Origin: Achromobacter anxifer
Lineage (GTDB): Bacteria > Pseudomonadota > Gammaproteobacteria > Burkholderiales > Burkholderiaceae_B
Direction of reading: 5' to 3'
Assembly: GCF_903652925.1 (NCBI RefSeq)
Contig: NZ_CAHLAR010000012.1
Span: forward strand, 1-64,000
DNA length: 64,000 bases
Shown: piece after piece, positions 50,139 to 60,550 of the stretch
How positions within the stretch are numbered: position 1 is the stretch's first letter
Layout: each line of letters begins with the position of its first letter
Notes under the pieces: generated by a model
Told to the model about the DNA's origin: nothing
The model's input: the letters and a program-made list of their open reading frames with translations, nothing else
The model's database searches: none
Translations under genes and position numbers: made by a program

Positions 50139-50870
50139 CTACCTCGCGTCATGGAAGATGAGGCCCAGGGTATGACGATGGCCGCTGCGAATGCGGCTGA
50201 CGCCATGCCGCATGGCGACACGGTGGACGCCGCGCGAGCCTGCCACGGGCCGCTGGTTGACGGTGAAGACCAAGGCATCGCCCTGCCTCAGCGGCACCAC
50301 CTCCGCGCGCTGGCCGCGGGGCGAAAGCTCGGTCATCACGAACTCGCCGCCGGTGTAGTCCTCGCCGGGCCGGGATAGCAGAATGGCGACCTGCAGCGGA
50401 AACACGTGGTCTCCATAGAGATCCTGGTGCAGGCAGTTGTAGTCGCCCTCCCCGTACTGCAGGATCAGCGGCGTCGGCCGCGTCTGGCCTGCCTGATGGC
50501 AGCGCTGCAGGAATTCGTCCAGCTCGTCCGGATACCGCGCGTCCAGTCCCAGGCTGCGATTCCAGCGATTGGCGATCGGCGCCAGCCGGCGGTAGAGCGC
50601 AATGCGCAGCTGGTCGAGCAGCGGCGGCAAGGGGTATGCGAAATACTTGTACTCGCCGCGCCCGAATCCATGGCGAGCCATGACGATCCGCGTGCGATAA
50701 CCTTCGTCCCCGGCGTAGCGCGCGGCCAGCGCCTTGCATAGACGGGCACTCAGCAGGCCGGGCAGCACGGCATTGCCGTGCGCATCCAGCATGCGGCCCA
50801 CCTGCGCCCAATCGTAGCCCTCGCAGGCATCCGCCTGCGCGGCAACGCCCGGGCCCGCCACGCGTTTCAT
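50139..50870 (-). CDS. 2OG-Fe(II) oxygenase, paralogue C (nucleic-acid oxygenase type)
   Basis: A 243-residue oxygenase with His148-x-Asp150 (CLHQDLYGD), distal His222 and Arg226 (RHGVSRIRSG), and the conserved RIVMARHGFGRGEYKYFAYP block. It is clearly more similar to paralogue A than to B. It overlaps the O6-methylguanine methyltransferase stop (ATGA), so the two are translationally coupled; a repair role for alkylated bases is inferred from this. A longer upstream frame to 51098 runs inside the methyltransferase gene and is rejected. Confidence 0.87.
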   Translation of the reverse strand: MKRVAGPGVAAQADACEGYDWAQVGRMLDAHGNAVLPGLLSARLCKALAARYAGDEGYRTRIVMARHGFGRGEYKYFAYPLPPLLDQLRIALYRRLAPIANRWNRSLGLDARYPDELDEFLQRCHQAGQTRPTPLILQYGEGDYNCLHQDLYGDHVFPLQVAILLSRPGEDYTGGEFVMTELSPRGQRAEVVPLRQGDALVFTVNQRPVAGSRGVHRVAMRHGVSRIRSGHRHTLGLIFHDAR

Positions 50871-51439
50871 GCCGCGGGCTCCGCGCCCGCCTCGCCGGCC
50901 AGCAGGGCGCGCTTGCGCTCGACGCCCCAGCGATAGCCGGAGATCGAGCCGTCGCGGCGCACCACGCGGTGGCAGGGTATGGCAATGGCAAGCACGTTGG
51001 CGGCGCAGGCGCCGGCCACCGCGCGGACGGCCTCGGGCACGCCCAGATCGCGCGCCACGTCGCCATAGCTGCGCGTCTTGCCCGCAGGTATGCCGCAAAG
51101 CGCGTGCCAGACCTTCTGCTCGAAAGCGGTCCCGCCGATATCGAGATTGATCACGCCTTCGGCCGTGTCCTTGTCGATGAATCCGACCACCTGGTTGAGC
51201 TCACGCGCCAGCAATGCCTGATCCGCGCGCGTCTCCGCGTCCGGGAATTCGGCGATCAGCTGATCCCGCAGCGCGGGCTCGTCTTCGCCCAGGAAGATCG
51301 CGCAGACGCCGCGCTGGCTGCGGGCCACCAGCACCTTGCCCAGCACCGTCTGGCCGATGGCGTAGCGGACAGGGCCTTCCACCTGGCTGCCCGGCGCGCG
51401 GAAGTCGTATTTGAACGTGGCAGTGGAAAGGGTCTTCAT
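50867..51439 (-). CDS. ogt: Methylated-DNA--[protein]-cysteine S-methyltransferase
   Basis: A 190-residue suicide repair protein. The active site is Cys156 in AIPCHRVVRRDG; the DNA-binding helix region is FEQKVWHALCGIPAGKTRSY with GDVARDLGVPEAVRAVAGAC. The N-terminal half is the ribonuclease-like domain found in the Ada C-terminal part (VGFIDK, LDIGGTAFE). It moves the O6-methyl from guanine to its Cys. AGGAG precedes the ATG. First gene of the operon with three 2OG oxygenases; ogt or ada C-terminal type cannot be separated by eye. Confidence 0.93.
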   Translation of the reverse strand: MKTLSTATFKYDFRAPGSQVEGPVRYAIGQTVLGKVLVARSQRGVCAIFLGEDEPALRDQLIAEFPDAETRADQALLARELNQVVGFIDKDTAEGVINLDIGGTAFEQKVWHALCGIPAGKTRSYGDVARDLGVPEAVRAVAGACAANVLAIAIPCHRVVRRDGSISGYRWGVERKRALLAGEAGAEPAA

Positions 51440-51580
51440 GGAAATCTCCTGGCGATTGATTGACAAGGCCAGTGTAGGAATTCACCGTCTTCCTGAAACT
51501 CCGCTCCTTGCTCCGGATTGCCAGGCCGCCGGCTGGCCGCAAGGCACGCGTCACGTAGAATGGCGCAACAAGGAGACCAG

Positions 51581-52102
51581 ATGACCTCATATGTTGCCCT
51601 ATTGCGCGCCGTGAATGTCGGTGGAACGGGCAAGTTGCCGATGTCCGACCTGAAGGCGATGTGCGCGGCTGAAGGTTTCGGCAATATTCAGACCTATATC
51701 GCCAGCGGCAATGTCGTCTTCTCGGCCGAAGGGTCCGAGGTTGAAGTCAAGGCGGCGTTGGAACGGCGTCTGCTGGCCTATGCCGAAAAGCCGGTGGGCG
51801 TCATCGTGCGCAGCGCGAAAGAGATGGCCGCAGTGCTCAAGGCCAATCCATTCCCCGATGCCCCTCCCAACTGGACCGTCGCCATCTTTCTGGATGCTCC
51901 GCCCCCCGCCGGCACGCTGGAGGCGATAAAGGGCAGGCAGGATGAGGAGGTCCGCCTGGGCAAGCGGGAAATCTATGTCGCTTACGGCTCGGGCATGGGC
52001 CGGTCGAAACTCAGGATCCCGGCCGGGGCTGACGGAACGGCCCGCAACATCAACACCATAGCCAAGCTAGCTGAACTCGCAGCCACGCCTGGCGGCAAAT
52101 GA
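51581..52102 (+). CDS. DUF1697 protein
   Basis: A 173-residue DUF1697 protein: TSYVALLRAVNVGGTGKLPM, IQTYIASGNVVFSAEGSE, a middle IVRSAKEMAAVLKANPF and a C-terminal TARNINTIAKLAEL. The family has a ferredoxin-like fold and unknown biochemical role. AAGGAG lies six bases before the ATG. It is divergent from the methyltransferase operon. Confidence 0.88.
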   Translation: MTSYVALLRAVNVGGTGKLPMSDLKAMCAAEGFGNIQTYIASGNVVFSAEGSEVEVKAALERRLLAYAEKPVGVIVRSAKEMAAVLKANPFPDAPPNWTVAIFLDAPPPAGTLEAIKGRQDEEVRLGKREIYVAYGSGMGRSKLRIPAGADGTARNINTIAKLAELAATPGGK

Positions 52103-52208
52103 CGGCATCCTTCCCGCCGATCTGAAAGGCTGAAGGCGGTTCCGGCGCCTGCCCGCCAATCGGACCAAAACAGCCGCACCCGGCGCGCAGGCCGAACGGA
52201 GCATTGCA

Positions 52209-53009
52209 ATGCCCAGAATCGAGCGTATCGGCCTGACTCACAGCCAGGTCCAGAGTTTCATAGACGATGGTTTCGTCAAGATCGAGAGCGCTTTCAGCGC
52301 CGATCTTGCACGGCGATGCAGGGACGAATTGTGGGCCGATATCGGGTTGTCCCCGGACCAGCCTGAAAAGTGGACTCAACCCGTCATCCGCGTGGGATTC
52401 AAGTTCTCGCCCGCCTTCGTCGAAGCCGCCAACACGCCCCAACTGCACGATGCGTACGATCAGCTCGCCGGCGAAGGCCGCTGGCTTGCTCCCAATGGCC
52501 TCGGAACGTTTCCGATCCGCTTTCCTTCCCACGAATCCCCTGGCGACGATGGTTGGCACGTGGACGCAAGCTTTGGCACGGACAACCCGGATTTCATGGA
52601 GTGGCGGGCCAACGTGAAAAGCAGCGGACGCGCGTTGCTGATGCTGTTCCTGTTTTCGGACGTGGGCCCCGACGACGCGCCGACGCGGATACGCAAAGGC
52701 TCGCATGCCGTCATTGCGCGGGAACTGCTGCCGCATGGCGCAACGGGCGCGACGCTGCGGCAGCTCTCCGCCGGCGGCTACGCTTCGACCGAGGATTGCG
52801 AAGTGGAACTGGCGACCGGCGCGGCAGGCACGGTTTATCTGTGCCACCCGTTCCTGGTCCATGCCGCGCAACCGCACCGGGGCCAACGGCCGCGCTTCAT
52901 GGCGCAACCGCCGCTCCTGCCCAAGGGCGAGTTTGATCCGGCCCGGCCCCCCTCCGCGGTGCAGGTCGCCATACGGCAAGCTTGCGGGCTGTCGTTCCCA
53001 CGGGCTTGA
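52209..53009 (+). CDS. Phytanoyl-CoA dioxygenase (PhyH) family protein
   Basis: A 266-residue 2OG-Fe(II) enzyme: HVD triad part in GWHVDASFGTD, distal His in YLCHPFLVHAAQPHRG, with Arg downstream for the 2-oxoglutarate carboxylate. PTRIRKGSHAVIARELL is a typical PhyH loop. Family members hydroxylate small molecules; substrate unknown. It is not closely related to the three oxygenases of the neighbouring operon and lies on the opposite strand. Confidence 0.87.
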   Translation: MPRIERIGLTHSQVQSFIDDGFVKIESAFSADLARRCRDELWADIGLSPDQPEKWTQPVIRVGFKFSPAFVEAANTPQLHDAYDQLAGEGRWLAPNGLGTFPIRFPSHESPGDDGWHVDASFGTDNPDFMEWRANVKSSGRALLMLFLFSDVGPDDAPTRIRKGSHAVIARELLPHGATGATLRQLSAGGYASTEDCEVELATGAAGTVYLCHPFLVHAAQPHRGQRPRFMAQPPLLPKGEFDPARPPSAVQVAIRQACGLSFPRA

Positions 53010-53049
53010 GGACCGCCCGAGTTCTTGCAGGCGGCCCCGGCTTCAACGC

Positions 53050-53139
53050 ACCGCCACCCTCATCTTTCCGATCCCGCTGAACACGAGGCCAGGCCGCGCG
53101 CAGGAGCTGTATCAGCTGTTGAAGCAGCGGTTGCAGTAG
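53050..53139 (+). pseudogene. Possible fragment of a MocR/GntR-type regulator N-terminus
   Basis: A 29-residue open stretch ends at TAG (53137-53139) and reads IFPIPLNTRPGRAQELYQLL-KQRLQ. It recalls the first residues of MocR-type regulators, where 'I.L......LY.QL...I..G' leads into the HTH, but everything after the stop is missing and no start is clear. It may be a decayed remnant of the regulator of a flanking gene; chance is possible. Confidence 0.25.
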
Positions 53140-53179
53140 CAGATCCTTCCGGGAGCGCCCATGATTCCGTTTGGAACAA

Positions 53180-53223
53180 TTAGGCAGAAATTTTGAATTT
53201 TTAGGCAGAAATTCCGATATAAA
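53180..53223 (+). promoter_or_regulatory. Direct-repeat operator and promoter of the IorAB-like operon
   Basis: A 13-bp sequence TTAGGCAGAAATT occurs at 53180-53192 and again at 53201-53213, 21 bp apart (two helical turns). TATAAA (53218-53223) follows as a candidate -10, with TTGAAT (53193-53198) as a poor -35 at 19-bp spacing. Copy two lies between these, a repressor position; the first gene starts 71 bp on. Confidence 0.45.
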
Positions 53224-53293
53224 AAGATGCTTCACTCTAGGTTCAGGCAAGCCCCCCCCCGCCTGCCAGGTCCGCCCTCCAAGGATTCCTCCT

Positions 53294-53763
53294 ATGACCC
53301 AACTTCAAATCAATGGCCAGGCGAAGGATATCGACGTCCCCGGCGAAACGCCCTTGCTCTGGACGCTGCGGGATGAGCTCGGCATGACTGGCACCAAGTT
53401 CGGATGCGGCATGGCATTGTGCGGCGCCTGTACCGTGCACATGGACGGCGCGCCGATCCGCTCCTGTCTCACCCCCCTCTCGGCCGTGGCTGGCCACAAC
53501 ATCACGACCATCGAAGGGATAGAGGCGGATGCGGTCGGCCGGGCGGTGCAGCAAGCCTGGATAGAGCAGAACGTTGCCCAATGCGGCTACTGCCAGGCGG
53601 GCCAGATCATGACCGCGGTCAGCCTGCTCAAGGCCACGGCGCAGCCGACGGATCAAGACATCGAGGACGCCATGAGCGGCAATATCTGCCGTTGCGGCAC
53701 CTACCCCCGCATCCGCGCAGCCATACAGCAGGCTGCCAAGCTGCTGGCCCAGGGAGGCAAGCA

Positions 53764-53767
<4 letters not shown>
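53294..53767 (+). CDS. 2Fe-2S subunit of molybdenum hydroxylase (IorA-like)
   Basis: A 157-residue iron-sulfur subunit: plant-type cluster [15 protein letters not shown] (with a later Cys in RSCLTPL) and the second cluster pair [10 protein letters not shown] and [12 protein letters not shown]. This is the standard small subunit of aldehyde/isoquinoline oxidoreductases of the xanthine oxidase family. It passes electrons from the Mo site. Its stop overlaps the large-subunit start (ATGA). Confidence 0.93.
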
Positions 53768-56055
<2,288 letters not shown>

Positions 56056-56057
56056 GC

Positions 56058-57074
56058 GTGGAGACGGTCGACGTCCGGGTGTTGCGCGAGGCCCGCGCCT
56101 GGCTGGCGGAGGGGCACAGGCTGCTGCTGGCCACGGTGGTCAAGACCTGGGGCTCTTCCCCGCGCCCTGTCGGCGCCATGATGGCGTTGCGCGAAGACGG
56201 ACGTTGCGTCGGCTCCGTTTCCGGCGGCTGCATCGAAGATGACCTGATACACCGGCATACCCGCGCCTACGGCAGAGGCGCCATTGCCCAAGGCGCGCCT
56301 GAACTGGTGCGCTACGGGATCGACGCCGACGAAGCGCACCGGTTCGGACTGCCTTGCGGCGGCACGCTGGAGTTGCTGCTGGAGTTCCAACCGGACTACG
56401 AAACACTGGACGCCCTGGTGCGCCGACTCGAATCCGGCCAGTTGGTCCAGCGCATCGTCCACGTAGCCACCGGAGCGGTGACATTGGCGCCGGCCTCGAC
56501 GCCCGCGGCGGTGCAATTCGACGGCGTGACGCTCTGCTCCACCCTGGGACCGCAGTACCGGATGCTGCTCATCGGCGCAGGCTCGTTGGCGGAGTACCTG
56601 GCCACCATGGCCCTGTTCAACGACTTTGCCGTGACGGTCTGCGATCCGCGCGGGGAACACGTGGGCAGCTGGTCCGTGCCCGGGGTGCACATCACCCGGG
56701 AAATGCCCGATGACGCCGTGATGGCCCTGGCCCCCGACACGCGCACCTGCATCGTCGCCTTGAGCCACGATCCCAAGCTGGACGATCTTGCGCTATTGGA
56801 AGCGCTGCATAGTCCTGCCTTCTACGTGGGCGCCATAGGCTCGCGCCGCAATACGGACATCCGCAGGCAACGGTTCATCGAGCATTTCGGCGCAACCGCC
56901 TCGTCCCTGGAACGGCTGCATGCGCCAGTCGGCATCCACATCGGCAGCAGGACGCCCGCGGAAATCGCGGTGAGCATCATGGCGGAGATTCTTGCCGTCA
57001 AGAACGGGGTTGCGGCGCCTGCCGCGCTGCCCGTCGGACAAGGGAAAGGCTGCCTGGCGGCAGCCGGTTCCTGA
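56058..57074 (+). CDS. XdhC-like molybdenum cofactor maturation factor
   Basis: A 338-residue XdhC/CoxI protein: LLATVVKTWGSSPRPVGAMM and GSVSGGCIEDDLI in the N-terminal domain, GLPCGGTLELLLE, then a Rossmann domain MLLIGAGSLAEYLATMALF and FYVGAIGSRRNTDIRR. It binds Moco and helps sulfuration/insertion into the hydroxylase encoded just upstream (2-bp gap). GTG start with a GGAG seven bases before. Confidence 0.9.
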   Translation: METVDVRVLREARAWLAEGHRLLLATVVKTWGSSPRPVGAMMALREDGRCVGSVSGGCIEDDLIHRHTRAYGRGAIAQGAPELVRYGIDADEAHRFGLPCGGTLELLLEFQPDYETLDALVRRLESGQLVQRIVHVATGAVTLAPASTPAAVQFDGVTLCSTLGPQYRMLLIGAGSLAEYLATMALFNDFAVTVCDPRGEHVGSWSVPGVHITREMPDDAVMALAPDTRTCIVALSHDPKLDDLALLEALHSPAFYVGAIGSRRNTDIRRQRFIEHFGATASSLERLHAPVGIHIGSRTPAEIAVSIMAEILAVKNGVAAPAALPVGQGKGCLAAAGS

Positions 57075-57086
57075 CATAGGGGAGCC

Positions 57087-57163
57087 TGGCGCGGCAGGAG
57101 GGGCTCGAACCCCCGACCTCAGGCTTAGAAGGCCCGTGCTCTATCCAGCTGAGCTACTGCCGC
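57087..57163 (-). tRNA. tRNA-Arg (TCT)
   Basis: Minus strand cloverleaf: acceptor GCGGCAG/CTGCCGC, D-arm GCTC..GAGC, anticodon stem CGGGC/GCCTG with loop CTTCTAA (anticodon TCT), T-arm GGGGG-TTCGAGC-CCCTC, discriminator G and encoded CCA. Length is 77 nt. Confidence 0.97.
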
Positions 57164-57260
57164 GCGGTGTGGTGGTATTCCCGGAGAGGATCCGGGCGCC
57201 GCATTTTACCCTGTTGCGGCCGGCTTGGGCGGCTGCCCCGGGATTTCAGCCCGGCGCGGC

Positions 57261-57845
57261 CTATTCCTCGCCTATGTCCGCATGGGTGGACACCCACAGC
57301 ACCAGGGCGTCGTCCTGGCTCAGGCTGATCACGCGATGGCCCATGCGGCTGTCTATGTAGAAGCTTTCCCCGGCCTTAAGGCGGGCGGGTTCGTAGAACT
57401 CGGTGTAGAGCTCGACCTCGCCTTCCAGCACGTAGACGAATTCCTCGCCGCGATGGCGACTCCAGTCCTGGAATTCATCGAAGGAGCGCGCCTTGACGCG
57501 GGTGTGAAACGGCATCATGCGCTTGTGCGACAGCGCGGTGCAGAGCAGGCGGTGGTCGTAGTACGGAGTTTCGTACTGGCGCCCTTCCCCCTGGCGGCTG
57601 AGGCTGCGGCGACCGGTGCCCATGTGGGCGTCGGACGCGGTGAACAGTTCGGCCACGTCCAGTTCCAGGCCCGCCGCGATCTTGATCAGGTTGTCATAGG
57701 TGGGCGACAGCAGGCTGTTTTCGATCTTGGACAACGTGGACGCGGACACGCCGGTGGCCGCGGCCGCCTGCTTCAAGGTCCACGCCCGCGCCTGGCGCAA
57801 GGCTCGCAGCCGTTGTGCCAATACGCTCTGTTTGTTGCCTTCCAT
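57261..57845 (-). CDS. XRE-cupin transcriptional regulator
   Basis: A 194-residue regulator: HTH (residues 10-65; RLRALRQARAWTLKQAAAAT, then GVSASTLSKIENSLLSPTYD) and a C-terminal cupin (residues about 115-190; HRGEEFVYVLEGEVELYTEF, GESFYIDSRMGHRVI). This form (PuuR-like) controls polyamine or amino-acid catabolism. It is the last gene of the minus-strand amaA/transport operon (12 bp after the oxidase gene) and likely regulates the divergent promoter at 62.3 kb. Confidence 0.9.
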   Translation of the reverse strand: MEGNKQSVLAQRLRALRQARAWTLKQAAAATGVSASTLSKIENSLLSPTYDNLIKIAAGLELDVAELFTASDAHMGTGRRSLSRQGEGRQYETPYYDHRLLCTALSHKRMMPFHTRVKARSFDEFQDWSRHRGEEFVYVLEGEVELYTEFYEPARLKAGESFYIDSRMGHRVISLSQDDALVLWVSTHADIGEE

Positions 57846-57857
57846 CTATGCACCCTG

Positions 57858-59150
57858 TCATGCGCGCGACCGCAGCTCCCGCCACCAGTCGCGCGCCTGG
57901 TAAGACCAATAAGTTAGTTGCACCGCCGCCGTGCCGAAGCCGCCGCCGTTCCACGCCAGTCCGAACGGCGCGAACAGCTTGTAGCGCTGGGTGTCGCCCG
58001 TGATGCCTTCGGCGACAACCCGGCCGCCGATGGACGTGGTGTTCATGCCATGCCCGCCGAACGCCGTGCAGTACCAGACGTCCGGAGCCAGTTGCCCGAT
58101 CTGCGGCATCAGGTGCCGCGCGTAGGCCATGCGCCCCGACCACGCGGTTTCCACGCGCAGCCCCTGCAACTGCGGATACACGGTCAGCAGTTCGCGGCGC
58201 AGCGACTCGGCCAGGTCGGGCGGGTCCTCGACACGGGTGGTGATTCTACTGCCCCAGCTGATGCGGCCGCCATCGACCACCCGGTAATAGTTGCCGGCGC
58301 GCCGATCGTCGCCGATGGCGGCATGGGTGCGGATGGCCTCCTGTACCCGGTCGCCCAAGGGCTCGGTCAGCATGATGTAGGTGGCGATGGGCAGCATCGC
58401 CCGCCGCAGCGCCGGCACCACGCCTTCGGTGTAGCCGCCGGTGGCCAGCACCACCGTGCGGGCGTCGACTTGGCCGCGGTCGGTCTGCAGGCGCTTGACC
58501 GCGCCTTCCAGCCCTACCTGCGTCACGGGCGAGTCCTCGTGGATGCGCACGCCCAGCCGCGCGCACTCGCGCGCCAGCGCGCGGGCGTAGTTCAGGGGAT
58601 GGAAGTGGAACGACGCAGGGTCATCGACGCCCTGGAAGTAGGCGTCGGACAGCAGGCGTTCGCGGACCTGGCTGCGGCTCAGCACGCGCACGTCGCGGCC
58701 GAAGTCGCGCTGCTGGCTGTCGCACCACTGCTGCAGGGCCTCGGTCGCTTCGTAGCGCGTCACGCGCAGGCGGCCGTCCACCTTGTGGGCGTCGGCGATG
58801 GCCAGGTCGCGGATGTTGTTGCGGATGATCTCCACGCCTTCCATCGACAGCCGGTAGAGCTTGCGGTAGTGGTCTTCGTCGACGTGCTTCCTGATGGCGT
58901 CGGCGCCGGCCGAGAACGCCGGCGAAACGGAGCCGCCGTTGCGCCCTGACGCCCCCCAGGCGACGCGCCGGCCTTCCAGCAAGGTCACGTCGCGGCCGCG
59001 GCGGGCCAGCTCCAGCGCGGCCGACAGGCCCGCCAGCCCAGCCCCGATCACGCAGACATCGGTGCTGGCGGCTTCAGTCAGCGGCTCGTAGCGGGTAGCG
59101 GCGTCGGCCAGCGTGCGCTTGTAATAGGTGTCGATGTACTCGGAAGCCAT
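57858..59150 (-). CDS. amaA: FAD-dependent oxidase, AmaA/PuuB-like (probable L-pipecolate oxidase)
   Basis: A 430-residue DAO-fold flavoprotein: DVCVIGAGLAGLSAALELARRG, WGASGRNGGSVSPAFSAG (the RNGG motif of PuuB/AmaA enzymes), RTVVLATGGYTEGVVPALRR and a C-terminal WYCTAFGGHGMNTTSIGGRV. The gene context (transporter, XRE-cupin regulator, ALDH7-type AmaB dehydrogenase) is that of the Pseudomonas putida AmaA-AmaB pathway, in which L-pipecolate is oxidised to piperideine-6-carboxylate. Gamma-glutamylputrescine oxidase (PuuB) is the main alternative. Confidence 0.8.
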   Translation of the reverse strand: MASEYIDTYYKRTLADAATRYEPLTEAASTDVCVIGAGLAGLSAALELARRGRDVTLLEGRRVAWGASGRNGGSVSPAFSAGADAIRKHVDEDHYRKLYRLSMEGVEIIRNNIRDLAIADAHKVDGRLRVTRYEATEALQQWCDSQQRDFGRDVRVLSRSQVRERLLSDAYFQGVDDPASFHFHPLNYARALARECARLGVRIHEDSPVTQVGLEGAVKRLQTDRGQVDARTVVLATGGYTEGVVPALRRAMLPIATYIMLTEPLGDRVQEAIRTHAAIGDDRRAGNYYRVVDGGRISWGSRITTRVEDPPDLAESLRRELLTVYPQLQGLRVETAWSGRMAYARHLMPQIGQLAPDVWYCTAFGGHGMNTTSIGGRVVAEGITGDTQRYKLFAPFGLAWNGGGFGTAAVQLTYWSYQARDWWRELRSRA

Positions 59151-59161
59151 GGTGGTCGGCG

Positions 59162-59851
59162 TCAGTTCAGGCTTGCGCCCTGCAGGCCGCCCGTCAGCCG
59201 TTTCTCCAGCCAGTTGGCCAGGCGCAACAGCGGGTAGCAGTAGATGAAATAGATGGCGGCGATCATGCCGTAGATGAACAGCGACTTGGCCGGGAAGGTG
59301 ATGATGAAGACCTCGCCCTGCCGCGTCAGCTCGGTGATGCCCACCACCGACAGGATGGCGGTGCTCTTGATCAGCATGACGTAGACGCCGCTCATGGGCT
59401 GGACGATCAGCCGCATGGCCTGCGGCAGGATGACCAGCCGCAGGATCTGGAAGGGTCTGAGGCCCAGCGTCATCGCGCCTTCGGTCTGGCCGCGCGGCAC
59501 GGCCTGGATCGCGCCCATGACGATCTCCGCCACGTAGCAGGACGTGTAGACCGACAGCGAGACGAAGGCGGCCGTGCCCGAATCCCAATGCAGCATTTCT
59601 ATGCCGGTACTGGGCAGCACGAAATAGAAGATGTAGAGCTGCACCAGGAACGGCGTGCCGCGCAGGATGTGGATGTACAGGCCCAGCAGCTGATGCACGC
59701 CGCGGATGCGGTAGCTGCGGATCACCCCGATGACAAAGCCCAGCAGGGATCCGGCGATGATGGCCACGAAGGAGATCTTCAGGGTCTCCCAGAAGCCCTT
59801 CAGCAGGAAGGGCAGCACCACGCCGGCGGTGGAAAGATAGGAATCCAGCAT
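59162..59851 (-). CDS. Polar amino-acid ABC transporter permease
   Basis: A 229-residue HisM/GlnP-type permease: FWETLKISFVAIIAGSLLGF at the N-terminus, FYVL-type loop seen as IFYFVLPSTG, and the EAA loop EGAMTLGLRPFQILRLVILP (E-A-x2-L-G). Five membrane helices. It pairs with the next permease and the ATPase. It is spaced 11 bp from the oxidase gene. Confidence 0.9.
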   Translation of the reverse strand: MLDSYLSTAGVVLPFLLKGFWETLKISFVAIIAGSLLGFVIGVIRSYRIRGVHQLLGLYIHILRGTPFLVQLYIFYFVLPSTGIEMLHWDSGTAAFVSLSVYTSCYVAEIVMGAIQAVPRGQTEGAMTLGLRPFQILRLVILPQAMRLIVQPMSGVYVMLIKSTAILSVVGITELTRQGEVFIITFPAKSLFIYGMIAAIYFIYCYPLLRLANWLEKRLTGGLQGASLN

Positions 59852-59853
59852 GC

Positions 59854-60546
59854 TTACCTCGCGTTCCAGGCGGGACCCGCCAGCCAGATGCTCACGCCGC
59901 GCGACAACAGCAGCATGCAGGCATAGATCAACAGATAGCCGGCCGCGATGGTCAGGAAGCTCTCGTTGGGCACGATGCGGTCGCTGTTCATCTGCACGCC
60001 GGCCGCGACCAGTTCGAACACCGTGATCAGCGACAACAGCGAGGTGTCCTTGATCAGCACGGCGGTCTGGCCCAGGAGCGGCGGCAGGGTATTGGCAAAG
60101 GCCTGCGGCAGCACCACGTAGCGCAGGCGCTGGCGGTAGTTCATGCCGCAGGCCTTGGCGCCTTCGATCTGGCCGCGCGGCACGGACTCGATGCCGACGC
60201 GGATGATTTCGCTCATGTAGGCCGCGTGGTGCAGCGTCATGGCCATGATCCCCAGCAACATCTCGCTCCAGCCCTTGGCGCCGGGCACCAGCATGGGCAC
60301 CGCGTAATAGACCAGGTAGATCTGCACCAGCAAGGGGGTGGAACGGATGAATTGCACATAGGCCGCCACCGGCCGCCAGACGGCGGCGCGGGGCGACATA
60401 TGGGCAAGCGCCAACGGGATGCCGGCCAGCACCGACAGCACCAGGCTTGCGCCCGCCGCGATCAGGGTGTTGGCCAGGCCGGTGGCGAACTGGCCCGTGT
60501 ACTGGCTGACGATGCGCCAGTTATAGAAATCGAGCAGCCAGTCCAT
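59854..60546 (-). CDS. Polar amino-acid ABC transporter permease
   Basis: A 230-residue HisQ/GltJ-type permease: GLANTLIAAGASLVLSVLAG, FIRSTPLLVQIYLVYYAVP and the EAA loop EGAKACGMNYRQRLRYVVLP. It lies 2 bp upstream of the partner permease and 4 bp after the substrate-binding-protein gene. Confidence 0.9.
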   Translation of the reverse strand: MDWLLDFYNWRIVSQYTGQFATGLANTLIAAGASLVLSVLAGIPLALAHMSPRAAVWRPVAAYVQFIRSTPLLVQIYLVYYAVPMLVPGAKGWSEMLLGIMAMTLHHAAYMSEIIRVGIESVPRGQIEGAKACGMNYRQRLRYVVLPQAFANTLPPLLGQTAVLIKDTSLLSLITVFELVAAGVQMNSDRIVPNESFLTIAAGYLLIYACMLLLSRGVSIWLAGPAWNAR

Positions 60547-60550
60547 GGGG

